NCBI GenBank assembly: GCA_028554755.1 | Contig: JAPTOF010000010.1 | Span: 14,146,501-14,210,500 of the forward strand | Origin: Cordia subcordata | Taxonomy: Eukaryota > Streptophyta > Magnoliopsida > Boraginales > Cordiaceae | DNA: 64,000 nt | Reading direction: 5' to 3' | In this document: positions 21,904-33,358 of the stretch, piece by piece | Layout: each line of letters opens with the position of its first letter | Position numbering within the stretch: position 1 is the stretch's first letter | The notes under the pieces: model-generated | The model's input: only the letters and a program-made list of their open reading frames with translations | What the model was told of the DNA's origin: nothing | Databases searched by the model: none | Position numbers and translations under genes: made by a program

Positions 21904-22845
21904 TGATGTCTTCTTACGAGTGCAAGTTTTAAAAGACCCGCAAGCGTACGGATCGTGCAATACAGTGTTTACGAGTGTGGGTGTCGAACCACAGGGAGGC
22001 GTGAATATCGTGAATGTATCCTATGCTTGGTGTCCTAAAAGAGCTAAAAAGAAAGATCTAAACTAAGTGTACTTTTTCTTGTGAAGTTTTGGATTGTCGG
22101 GAGCTCTAAGTAAATGAAAGAAAACTAAACTATGAATAAAAACAAAAAGGGACGCAGGTTGATTAAGAAGAAACTAACAATTGGAACAGGATTAGGGTGA
22201 CTTGGACTTATGAATGGGTAACTCCATACTCAAATGCTATGGGATTAAGGGATGATGGCTAACTATCAAAAGTGCTCTTAACTAGGTTGTTAGTTAGTGT
22301 CCTGATTTCCCCCTAGGACTCGGTGCGGGTCCGTCCCTAGGCGACGTCTCCTAGAGCTACGGCGTGGTCCTTATGACCTAGGGCCTCAAGAGGGACTAAC
22401 TAACTTCCTAGGTGGCTTAGAATGAACCTACCCTAGTACCTAAACCGTTGGCTGGGTTTGAAGCCAAGACCTAGTGTTGCTAAGGTCGACTAAATCTATC
22501 CCAAACCTATTGGCTGGATTTAAAGCCAAAGGAAACTCGACCTAGATTAGCCCTAAATTATACTCCGTCATTCTAAGATCACTACAGCAGGATTTGACTA
22601 ACATTCATACACATGTGATATTGGAATTATGCTTGTTACTAGGCATGCAAATACGCATATAGACATGAATAAAAGCACTACCCACTTCATAACATCCATG
22701 TATAAACACATAGACATGAGTACAACATGGATTAGATGTGTTTAGTAACAAACAAACTTCAATTAATATATATGTACTCATCTAGGTATTTTATCAAACA
22801 CATAGACATGAATGAAAGAACACCCAATTAAACAAAACAAATCAA

Positions 22846-22885
<40 letters not shown>

Positions 22886-23685
22886 GCCATCATATCCCAT
22901 ATCATAAGAGTATAAAATTAACCCATTACATAAGTTTAATCACCCTATACAAGCCTACTCAGACATAATAGAAAATAGAATGAAAGAGATATAACGAAAC
23001 TCCCCTTTCATCCTAGCGATTTTAGAACACAGCTTGTAAACAATCTCGATTCCAAAGCGTTTGAATCCTCCAACGAAGCTTGGTTCTTCGTGAAAAGTAT
23101 GTGAAAAGGGTGTGTGAGGCGGCTAGGGAATAGGGTTAAGTGTGTGTGAGAATAGATGTGAAGTGTGTGTAAAAACTCTCTCCCTGTTTTCTGCTCCGCA
23201 TCGGGCTTTATTTATAAATTCGCGCATAGCCGGTCGACCGGCTTTCTTCAAGGGCTCTCTGGAGTGGCCGTTCGACCTAGCCGGTCGACCGGCTCTTGAA
23301 GGGGAGTCGTCCGGCTTTTCGACGAAGTTCTCTGGAGTGGCCGGTCGACCTAGTCGGTAGACCGGCTATTCTTCCTTAGCGTCCGGCTGACTTCCTTCAT
23401 CCAATTTTTTCGTCATTTCGGCCTTTAGTCTTCTCCCTTAGACCCGTGCATGTCCTATCTTCATCACCTTTCATTGTTCAGTTTTTATCTTAATCCAAAG
23501 TCACCTGAATCATTGAAAATAAGCTATTAGTGTAGCATTTTATCTCTTAAACTCACTATGCATAGTTGTTTACGCTTAAGCCAATTCCTATCAAGAGTAC
23601 TACACTAGTGCATCATTATAAGCATTCAACACCTCTAAAATATAAGTAAATGGCAATGCAAACACACACCGATCACAACTCATCA
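21904..23685 (-). repeat. Athila 3' LTR
   Basis: 1782 bp, near-identical to 31098-32801. It is about 78 bp longer, mostly because of an extra GTCGAC-containing unit near 23280-23345, plus a longer TA repeat (22850-22881). On the element strand TATAAATA lies at 23210-23217. Confidence 0.95.
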
Positions 23686-25093
23686 ACACCCCCAAACCTT
23701 CTCCTTGCTTGTCCTCAAGCAAGCCTAATCTTAAATCTTATTTCTAAAGCTGATACAATGGATTGCCTGAAGGACTGACTCGCTATCAGCATTAGTTTGA
23801 GAAACATGAAAGGGCATTCCTACTGTGAAGAGATCCCTAAGCCTATTTGAATCTTCCCTCTACTTATAAGGGGTCTTGTTCCTCATGGGAATTTCCCAAG
23901 TAGCCAATCCACCACAAGCCTAGGATTCTAACTCACGCACTCGGGATATTGGTATTTCGTGCTCCCTCAATTGACATGGTCTCCCTAACATACACCAAGC
24001 CTCAAGGATAAAAAAGAGAGAATATACAAACACTATGGCTTTTTATAAGCCTTATTCACATGCTTGCAAAGATGATAACTTGTGCTAAGTTGACATTGTG
24101 TCACTTATGCACTTATTCACTAACTTTTAGGTGCTTTTGGCTTTTCCTCTTTTTTACTTCATTCATAGAATTTTGCACCTTTTTGCCTCTTTTTTTTCAA
24201 TCATTTTTTTTTTCATTGTATTGAATTCTCAAAAAGGAAGAAAAAGAAAGGCTTAAGCATATCAACAAGAACCAATCAAAGACGGGGCACTCAAATCAAT
24301 AACCCTTTTTCAACACTCTTTCCTACCAAGCTATGGGGTGGCTACAAGGGTTATTCTTTTAAGGTTCTCACTCCCCACAACTTTTAAGGGCATCTCCTCC
24401 AAGACTTAGTTTTCAAACCACTCTATTTATTCCCCCACAATGTCTCTCATCTTAATAAATCAATAGGGTCAATCACAAAAGCCAACACAATGATCAACAA
24501 AGAAATAATTGACTCTATATGCATCAAAATTGAAAAATTTTCAAAATTGAAAATTTTTCACCATTTAAACGCATGATGCAATCTACCCTAAGTAAAATAT
24601 AACAAGAAAGAAAACTAAACTCCCACACCCCCAAACCTAAGCTTTGCTTGTCCTCAAGCAAATAGAACAAAGCACAACAAAAACAAGCAAGTTATCATTA
24701 CAAAACAAGTAAGGGTGGTGGGGATAGGTGCGAGCAGGAACAAGTGGAGAAAGGATAGATACAACCTTGCATTTTCTTCAAAGCTTTCCATGCCAACGTC
24801 ATCTCACCATACTGCTAATCTGTGACTTACAATTCATAAACACTCACAAAGAAAACAAGATTAGTAGCATTGCCTATGCATACTCGCATTGGCATGTGCA
24901 ATAAGAAGCGGTGGTGTATCTTACGGGATAAAGGATTAGGATTCAACACTTTAAGTTGGGTGCAAGAAAGATAAAAGAAAGAAAATAAAAAGAAACAAAA
25001 GTCAAACAAATGCAAGACTACAAAATTGAATCTAGGTTGCCTCCTAGTAGCGCTAACCACCAAGCCGTCAGCCAGGCAAATACCAGCTTATCT
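23686..25093 (-). other. Athila 3' non-coding region with two hairpin/PPT modules
   Basis: 1.4 kb between integrase and the 3' LTR with no supported ORF. Module 1 (23686-23722, beside the LTR) and module 2 (24625-24661) each contain ACACCCCCAAACC (polypurine on the element strand) and the hairpin TTGCTTGTCCTCAAGCAA. Homologous to 49895-51400 and, inverted, to about 55640-57104. Confidence 0.85.
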
Positions 25094-26260
25094 TCAACTT
25101 CCATCTGCGGGATCCTGAAGCTTTAAAACCTCCACACGAGCCATGCTCGGATCATAAGCGTGCTTCAGGCGTTGCCCATTTACCGTCAACTCTCGGCCAT
25201 CCTTTAAGTCTTTAATCTTGACTGCTCCTGAAGGATAGGCAATCATCACTTCATATGGACCATCCCATCTCATCTTAAGCTTACCTGGAAAAAGCTTCAG
25301 TCGTGAGTTAAACAACCAAACTTTATCAAGAGGAAAGAATGGTTTCTTAATAACGTGTTTATCATGGATTCTCTTCATCCTATCCTTATAAAGTTTAGCG
25401 TTCTCATATGCCTCGAATCTAAGCTCTTCCAGTTCTGCTAGGTCTAGCCTCCTTTTCTCACCCGCTTTTGCCAAGTCAAAATTTAGGGCTTTGATTGCCC
25501 AATACGCTCTATGCTCCAGTTCAACCGGCAAGTGACAAGCTTTACCAAATACCAATCTATACGGAGACATCCCAATAGGAGTCTTAAAGGCGGTACGGTA
25601 GGCCCACAAAGCATCATTTAGCCTAATAGACCAATCCTTTCTATCGGGCCTAACCGTTTTCTCTAAAATGTGTTTGATCTCTCTATTGGACACCTCTACT
25701 TGTCTACTAGTCTGCGGGTGATAAGGAGTAGCTACTTTATGGGTGACTGAATATTTCCTCAACAAGGCCTCTAAAGTCCTATGGCAAAAATGCAAACCCC
25801 CATCACTAATTAAGACCCTAGGGACTCCAAATCTAGAGAAAATGTTCTCTTTAATAAACTTAACCACTACCCTATGGTCATTAGTACGTGTAGGAATAGC
25901 CTCAACCCATTTGGACACATAATCAACGGCCACTAAAATGTACTGACACCCAAAGGAAGGTGGAAATGGACCCATGAAGTCTATACCCCAAACATCGAAC
26001 AACTCACAAGGAAGAATAGGGGATAAAGGCATCATATTTCTCCTAGAGATGGACCCGAATTGTTGACATCTAAAACACTTTTTGCAATATTCCTGGGCAT
26101 CCCTAAAGAGAGTAGGCCAAAATAATCCACTTTGCAAGACCTTCGCAGCAGTCTTCTTCCCACTAAAATGACCCCCACACCCCTCATCATGACACATGCT
26201 TAACACGCTCTCAAACTCCTCCTCAGGCACACACCGGCGAATCATTTGGTCCGCACACAC
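25094..26260 (-). pseudogene. Athila integrase
   Basis: A 388-residue frame, in phase with the RT frame and separated by one TAG. The HHCC zinc-binding part is visible as H(DEGCGG)H...CKKCFRCQQ. The DDE core has D in [13 protein letters not shown] in LISDGGLHF and E in VEVSNREIK. The C-terminal module includes [18 protein letters not shown]. Small deviations from the usual SDGGSHF and TSGQVE (here LHF and TSRQVE) suggest light decay. Confidence 0.92.
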
Positions 26261-26281
26261 TTTAAAAAGATAAGGGTCCTC

Positions 26282-28348
26282 CTAAAAGAAATGCCTAACT
26301 TGTGCTAGGAACCTATCTTTTTCTCTTTTCTCCCAATGAGACGGAAAACGCCCTGTGGCAAGATAATTAACTATATGAGTGAACCAAGGTGTGTGATGAG
26401 AGACAGCAAATAATTGCTCATTAGGGAATGAATCATGAAAAGGGGTTGGATTACTAGAAGACTCGCTAACAAGACGGGAAAGATGATCCGCAACTAAATT
26501 CTCTCTACCTTTCTTATCCCGAATTTCTAAGTCAAACTCTTGAAGAAGGAGCATCCACCTAATCAAGCGGGGCTTAGATTCTTTCTTAGACAACAAATAC
26601 TTCAATGCCGCATGATCGGTGTAGACAATTACTCTGGATCCTAGGATGTATGACCTAAACTTGTCGAGAGAAAAGACTATCGCTAGAAGCTCTTTTTCCG
26701 TAGTAGTGTAATTCTTTTGTGCTTCATCAAGAGTCTTGCTAGCATAGTATACAACATGGGGCAACTTATCCTTCCTTTGACCTAAAACAGCTCCTATTGC
26801 ATAATCGGATGCATCACACATAACCTCAAATGAGAGACTGTAGTCAGGTGGTTGGATAATCGGGAATGTAGACAATAAGGATTTAAGCCTATTGAAAGCT
26901 CTAACACATTCATCGTCAAAGTCAAAAGGAACATCTTGTGCTAGGAGCCTAGACAAAGGACGTGCAACGTGACTAAAATCCTTAATGAATCTACGGTAAA
27001 ATCCTGCATGTCCTAGAAAAGATCTAACATCCTTGACACACTTAGGGACAAGCAACTTCTCAATTAATTCAACCTTAGCTGGGTCGACTTGAATTCCATT
27101 AGATGAGACAACATGACCCAGCACTATCCCTCGTTGCACCATGAAGTAGGATTTCTCCCAACTTAACACTAAATTCTTCTCCACACATCGGTCTAAGACT
27201 AAAGAGAGATGATTCAAGCACTCATCAAAACTATCTCCAAAGACTGAGAAATCATCCATAAAAATCTCTAAGTGTCTCTCAATCATATCACTAAAAATGG
27301 CCATCATGCATCTCTGAAAAGTCGCTGGGGCATTACAAAGACCGAAGGGCATTCTCCTATAAGCAAAAGTGCCATAGGGACAAGTAAAGGTGGTCTTTTC
27401 CTGGTCCTCGGGAAACATAGGGATCTGGTTATATCCCGAATAGCCATCTAGAAAACAATAGTAGTTATGCCCAGCTACTCTATCTAAGATCTGGTCTAGA
27501 AAAGGTAATGGGAAATGATCCTTCCTAGTTTTGGAGTTGAGCTTTCTATAGTCTATACAAACTCTCCATCCCGTGGGAGTACGTGTAGGGATAAGCTCTC
27601 CTCTCTCATTCTCCATAACTGTGATCCCGGACTTCTTAGGGACAACTTGGACCGGGCTAACCCACTCACTGTCGGAGATTGTATAAATATTGCTTTCATA
27701 TAAAAGTTTAATTATCTCTTTTTTAACTATTTCGCTCTTGTGTGGGTTTAGCTTTTTTTGCATCTCCCTAGAAGGAACGACTCCATCTTCAAGGTGAATA
27801 CGATGCATACAAACAGAGGGGTCTATACCTCGCAAATCATCAATTTTCCACCATATAGCCTTCCTGTGTTTCCTAAGGACCTCTAAGAGCCGCTTCTCAT
27901 TCTCACTAGAAAGATCGGAAGCTATGATGACCGGAAGGGTCTCACTAGAGCCTAGGAATGCATACTTCAAATGATCCGGAAGGGGTTTGAGCTCTAAAGA
28001 AGGGCTAGGCTCAACCAAGGGGGACTTAACCTCAGCATCAGCTATGCGTTCATCACTAGAAATGGGAGTAGAAGAATTAACCTTGAGTGACTTATTAATC
28101 AAACAGCTCTCAATTAAGGAAGTAGAAGCTACACATTTCTTTTCTAAGGTCTCCAAATCAAAGCTAGAAATCAATTCCTCAAATTTCCTCAAATCATCTC
28201 CATCAGTCATAGTCATCTCTATGAAATCCTCAATGCAAGAATCAATCACATATATTTTAAAGCATTCTTCTCCATCCTCCTCTCCTATACTAGCTCTATT
28301 CACCGCCTCTGCAACCTTCATAGTGGATTTCAAATTCCCAAATTTCAT
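26282..28348 (-). pseudogene. Athila reverse transcriptase and RNase H
   Basis: A 688-residue uninterrupted frame. [54 protein letters not shown] and the catalytic FMDD in [13 protein letters not shown]. RNase [36 protein letters not shown] and [12 protein letters not shown] with the acidic residues in place. The RT half looks intact; the frame ends in a TAG (26282-26284), after which the same frame continues into integrase. Confidence 0.93.
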
Positions 28349-28383
28349 CTCTAATATCCCCGACCTACAATGGATAATGGCAT

Positions 28384-29439
28384 CTACGGTGGCAAGGGGC
28401 GACCTAAAAGAATGGGTGTAGAATGTCTAGAGTCGTGTCCCGAATCCATATCTAACACTATGAAGTCAACAGGGTACACGAACTCACCTACCTGAACCAT
28501 AACGTCCTCTATCGCACCCTTAGGTCTATGCTCAGATCTATTAGCTAGCTGAAGAGTAACATACGTGGGAGACAACTCACCTAGGCCTAACTGCTGATAG
28601 ACAGAATACGGAATAAGATTCACACTAGATCCTAAATCTAACAAGGCGTGATCAATTTGCGTCTCACGGATCCTACAAGGAATGGTGAAAGCTCCGGGGT
28701 CACTCCTCTTGGGCGGAAGGCCCGAAGTACAAATACTACTCACCTTCTCCGTAAGCCTCACCTTCTTAGGAATGGTTGATGATCTACATTTCCTTGTACA
28801 AAGATCCTTAAAGAACTTAGAGTAAGATGGGATGGAAATGATCGCATCTATCAAAGGAAGATTGACCTTAAGATCTTTGAGATGCTCTAAAATCTTGAAG
28901 AACCTAGAATCCTCACTAGATGTAGGTCTCTCTAAAGCGGATGGAAAAGGAACTCTAGGCTCTATATCTTTAGATGCATGGGAGTTATCCATAGGTTCTT
29001 TTCCCTCTCTATGTGGTCGGGAAGTACTAATCTCTCCCTGATCTCTAACGGTCTCATTTCTCTCAACAAGACTCTCTTTAGAATTTCCCCCAACAAGGTT
29101 ACCATGTTGTGCTCTAGACTCAAAAGGACCACTAGGTGCAGACACTGCAGAGTCAATTCCTACCCTATTATCCACTACCCGACCGCTCCTAAGAGTGGTG
29201 ACAGCTTTAGCTTGAGCTTGAGAAGGGTAAGTGGTATCGGTGTAGGAACAAGATTGGACTCTAGGGTTTACTTCCGGCTGAGAAGGCAATTTCCCGTGGT
29301 CTCTGGTGCTCAATTGACTGGCAATCTGTCCTAACTGTGTCTCAAACTTGGCCATTTGCTGCCTATTTTCTGCCAATTCCTGTTGTTGGCTAGCCAATGC
29401 TTGTTGCTGATTCTGAATAAATTGCATTATCTTCATCAT
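28384..29439 (-). pseudogene. Athila gag C-terminus and protease
   Basis: A 351-residue open frame. The N-terminal Gln-rich coiled segment (NQQQALASQQQELAENRQQM, then ETQLGQIASQL) is the usual end of Athila gag. The C-terminal part, IDHALLDLGSSVNLIPYSVY and FIVLDMD, is the retropepsin domain with the active-site DLGSS (usually DLGAS). It is in a different frame from both the gag fragment before it and the RT frame after it. Confidence 0.88.
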
Positions 29440-29497
29440 GTCATTACTAGGAGGCTGGCTACTAGAGGGAGCAGGTAAAGCTTGAGGTTGAGGAGCA

Positions 29498-30818
29498 CTA
29501 GTGAGACGGGGTTGATTGACTTGATAGAAACCTGGAGGATATTGCAGATGGGGTCATTCCGAGGTGGAACTTGAGGATGTGAACTAGACTCATGCTGTCC
29601 TTGTCTCCGAGAAAATTTGGATTGTCCCTCCAACCCGGATTATGCGTGTTTGAGTATGGATTATACTCACGAGAATAACCTTGTGTGGCACACACTTGCT
29701 CTTTCATGAATTCAGGAAATTGGGATGCTAAAGGGCAAGCTAGGGTCTCATGAGATGACTCAGAGCATAATGCACAAACTTCAACAACTAAGGGGGCGGA
29801 GAAAGAACTTGAAGAACTAGTCCTAGGACTCTGAGATGAAATGGACAAAGAGATGAATTGATCTAGTTTATTTGTTAACGCCTCAACCTTAGAGGGTAAG
29901 TCCAAGAAATTCCAACCTCACTAACACTTCTCTTGTTACCCTCGACTAGATCTTTCCATTGCAAAATTTTGAAATGAATTCTCAGCCATCATTTCTATTT
30001 TCTCCCATGCCTCGATTGGTCTTAAAGATAGAAACCACCACCGAGGCGACATTGACCATCATCCTATTTTGTTCGTTTAAACCTCGAAAGAAGTATTGCA
30101 TTAGGTCATGATTGCCGTACCCATGGTGTGGACATTGTCTAAGAAGATCTTTGAACCTCTCCCAAGCTTCATGAAAAGATTCTAAGTCATGCTGGAAAAA
30201 GTCATGATGGCGATCCTAAGTTAATTTGTCTTGGCCATGGGATAAAATTTCTGGAAGAATTTAGATTGAAGCTCAGCCCATGTAGTAATGCACCCATTAG
30301 GTAAGGAGTGCAACCAAGTCCTAGCCTTATCCTTAAGAGAGAAGGGAAACAATCTTAGACGTATGACCTCTTGGGAGACATTGGGAACATAGAGAGTGGA
30401 ACTCATTTCAGCAAAATCAGTAATGTGATCAAGAGGACTCTCATTGCTTCTCCCGTAAAAGAAGGGAAGCATAGCCAACATATTAGGCTTAATCTCGAAG
30501 TTCGTACCCCCAAACCTGGAATTTGAATAGCCGAATTAGGCTCAAATGTTTCGGGAGAAAGAATTGCCTAAGAGTGGGTTCCTCATCTAAAGGTGGACAC
30601 AGTCTACGGGGTTCCTGTCTAAAATGAGCTTGGGCTTGATGCCCAATGTGCTCATGAGGTGGAATGGGATTCATTGGGGGATTGGGTGGATTATGAGGAT
30701 GATTGGGATCGGCCATCTCCTCAGGAAGATCTCCTAAATTCTTGAAACGTCTAGTGATTCTTTCAGGTTCGGGATTAAAAGGATTTAGGGGATTCTTAAG
30801 GGATCTCCTACCAAGCAT
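29498..30818 (-). pseudogene. Athila gag (frameshifted)
   Basis: Starts at an ATG (30816-30818, MLGRRSLKNP). A retrotransposon gag core lies in 30481-30221 (RLRLFPFSLKDKARTWLHSL, TTWAELQSKFFQKFYP), and a CX2CX4HX4C knuckle (CALCSESSHETLAC) in 29905-29498, followed by the Athila hallmark NPYSNTHNPGWRDNPNF. Three changes of frame and internal stops break the reading frame. Gag forms the virus-like particle; this copy is inactive. Confidence 0.88.
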
Positions 30819-31073
30819 GCACAAACTATCCTAACTCTGGCCACTTCAACCCCCAAACACTTCAGTATTCCTAAACTACAGCAAATAATCCACAATCCTA
30901 AAAAGTCTACTAAAAAAAAGTAAAGTCAAAAGCTGAATTAAACTAACAAAGAGAACTAAAACAAGATAATATAAGCAGTAAACGAAATAAGTAAAAACTA
31001 AACAAACTATAAAGAAAAAGCAAGAAAAACAACTATCAAAACACACAAGCACCGAATGCAAATCACCGTGCCT

Positions 31074-31090
31074 CCCCGGCAACGGCGCCA
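31074..31090 (-). promoter_or_regulatory. Athila primer binding site (tRNA-Asp)
   Basis: The minus strand reads TGGCGCCGTTGCCGGGG, the exact complement of the 3' end of plant tRNA-Asp including CCA. It sits 7 nt inside the 5' LTR, as is usual for Athila elements. Confidence 0.92.
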
Positions 31091-31097
31091 AAAACTT

Positions 31098-32039
31098 GAT
31101 GTCTTCTTACGAGTGCAAGTTTTAAAAGACCCGCAAGCGTATGGATCGTGTAATACAGTGTTTACGAGTGCGGGTGTCGAACCACAGGGAGGCGTGAATA
31201 TCGTGAATGTATCCTATGCTTGGTGTCCTAAAAGAGCTAAAAAGAAAGATCTAAACTAAGTGTACTTTTTCTTGTGAAGGTTTGGATTGTCGGGAGCTCT
31301 AAGTAAATGAAAGAAAACTAAACTATGAATAAAAACAAAAAAGGACGTAGGTTGATTAAGAAGAAACTAACAATTGGAACGGGATTAGGGTGACTTGGAC
31401 TTATGAATGGGTAACTCCATACTCAAATGCTATGGGATTAAGGGATGATGGCTAACTATCAAAAGTGCTCTTAACTAGGTTGTTAGTTAGTGTCCTGATT
31501 TCCCCCTAGGACTCGGTGCGGGTCCGTCCCTAGGCGACGTCTCCTAGAGCTACGGCGTGGTCCTTATGACCTAGGGCCTCAAGAGGGACTAACTAACTTC
31601 CTAGGTGGCTTAGAATGAACCTACCCTAGTACCTAAACCGTTGGCTGGGTTTGAAGCCAAGACCTAGTGTTGCTAAGGTCGACTAAATCTATCCTGAAAC
31701 CTATTGGCTGGATTTAAAGCCAAAGGAAACTCGACCTAGATTAGCCCTAAATTATACTCCGTCATTCTAAGATCACTACAGCAGGATTTGACTAACATTC
31801 ATACACATGTGATATTGGAATTATGCTTGTTACTAGGCATGCAAATACGCATATAGACATGAATAAAAGCACTACCCACTTCATAACATCCATGTATAAA
31901 CACATAGACATGAGTACAACATGGATTAGATGTGTTTAGTAACAAACAAACTTCAATTAATATATATGTACTCATCTAGGTATTTTATCAAACACATAGA
32001 CATGAATGAAAGAACAACCAATTAAACAAAACAAATCAA

Positions 32040-32073
<34 letters not shown>

Positions 32074-32801
32074 GCCATCATATCCCATATCATAAGAGTA
32101 TAAAATTAACCCATTACATAAGTTTAATCACCCTATACAAGCCTACTCAGACATAATAGAAAATAGAATGAAAGAGATATAACGAAACTCCCCTTTCATC
32201 CTAGCAATTTTAGAACACAGCTTGTAAACAATCTCGATTCCAAAGCGTTTGAATCCTCCAACGAAGCTTGGTTCTTCGTGAAAAGTATGTGAAAAGGGTG
32301 TGTGAGGCGGCTAGGGAATAGGGTTAAGTGTGTGTGAGAATAGGTGTGAAGTGTGTGTAAAAACTCTCTCCCTGTTTTCTGCTCCGCATTGGGCTTTATT
32401 TATAAATTCGCGCATAGCCGGTCAACCGGCTTTCTTCAAGGGCTCTCTGGAGTGGCCGGTCGACCTAGTCGGTCGACCGGCTATTCTTCCTTAGCGTCCG
32501 GCTGACTTTCTTCATCCAATTTTTTCATCATTTCGGCCTTTAGTCTTCTCCCTTAGACCCGTGCATGTCCTATCTTCATCACCTTTCATTGTTCAATTTT
32601 TATCTTAACCCAAAGTCACCTGAATCATTGAAAATAAGCTATTAGTGTAACATTTTATCTCTTAAACTCACTATGCATAGTTGTTTACGCTTAAGCCAAT
32701 TCCTATCAAGAGTACTACACTAGTGCATCATTATAAGCATTCAACACCTCTAAAATATAAGTAAATGGCAATGCAAACACACACCATATCACAACTCATC
32801 A
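31098..32801 (-). repeat. Athila 5' LTR
   Basis: 1704 bp, pairing with 21904-23685. The TA microsatellite is shorter here. It is followed on the element strand by AGTTTT and the tRNA-Asp primer site. Confidence 0.95.
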
Positions 32802-33358
32802 TATATACATAGACATATGTATATGTACATATATCTATATATACATACTTGGAAGTATACATAAGAGAGAGAAAGCACTAACCTTTTGAAGGACCGCCAA
32901 GAATAGTTTGTTGGCTTAGCTTCTTCCTTTTCTTATTTTTTCCTTTTGAAGCAGGACCACTAGTGGAAATCTTTGTTGTGTTTCTTTTTCATTGACAGGA
33001 GCCTTTTTGTGGGTTTTTTGACCAAGAGTCGTCATCAAGTTAGTGACTTAAAGTCACGAAGACCTTGCGCGTGTGTTCAAAATCCGAAGAATGTGTTCGA
33101 ATCTTCAAAATCCTAATAATTTGTTCGTGTGTTCAAAACATGAAGTATAAGTTCATGGGATCAACCCACTATTTAACGTGTCAAGGCATCCAAATTAGCC
33201 TACCACAACTGAATGGCTGCTGACATGGAAACAAGAAGTTCAGATCTTCAACATATGAAGTTGCAAGTTGGCCATTTTAATTATTATTTTTAAAACTTTG
33301 TCATTTTAGTTAAAAGTTTTTAAAATATAGCTATTTTACTCATTATCTCCCCATTTGC

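Larger units (their letters stand above)
21904..32801 (-). mobile_element. Athila-type Ty3/gypsy retrotransposon, nearly complete
   Basis: A 10.9-kb element in minus orientation, flanked by a perfect 5-bp duplication TATAT (21899-21903, 32802-32806). LTRs TGATG...CATCA lie at 21904-23685 and 31098-32801. The primer site matches the tRNA-Asp 3' end over 17 nt. The order gag-PR-RT-RNase H-INT and the RT/INT sequence style are Athila-like. The LTRs are very similar, so insertion is fairly recent. gag has several frameshifts; pol is broken by a single TAG and a frame change at the PR/RT join. No env-like ORF lies between INT and the 3' LTR. Confidence 0.95.
18951..33348. mobile_element. Mutator-like (MULE) element with nested Athila insertion
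   Basis: The ends form a degenerate terminal inverted repeat. The left end, reverse-complemented, ends GTCATTTTCGTG ... GTTTGATCGTTATCCT and the right end reads GTCATTTTAGTT ... ATTTTACTCATTATCT over about 50 bp. A 10-bp duplication CCCCATTTGC flanks it (18941-18950 and 33349-33358), as for Mutator-like elements. Without the Athila insertion it would be about 3.5 kb. The interior is AT-rich with poly-A/T runs. Minus-strand frames at 21647-21282 and around 33020-32880 (Lys-rich) could be exons of a decayed host or transposase gene, but I recognise no domain. Confidence 0.78.

Noticed and set aside
22848..22881. TA repeat as a regulatory element
   Set aside because: It is a variable microsatellite in the LTR; length differs from the partner LTR (32043-32071).
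23686..25093. Possible env-like ORF downstream of Athila integrase
   Set aside because: The only open frame (25063-24827) is 78 residues, hydrophobic by T-richness, and the region aligns with non-coding DNA of elements A and B.
27987..28421. 144-residue plus-strand open frame
   Set aside because: It is antisense to the Athila pol frame and has no domain of its own.
31074..31090. Perfect match to a tRNA-Asp 3' end, as if part of a tRNA gene
   Set aside because: Only the terminal 17 nt are present, directly inside an LTR; it is a primer binding site. The same holds at 53540-53555 and 47050-47067.
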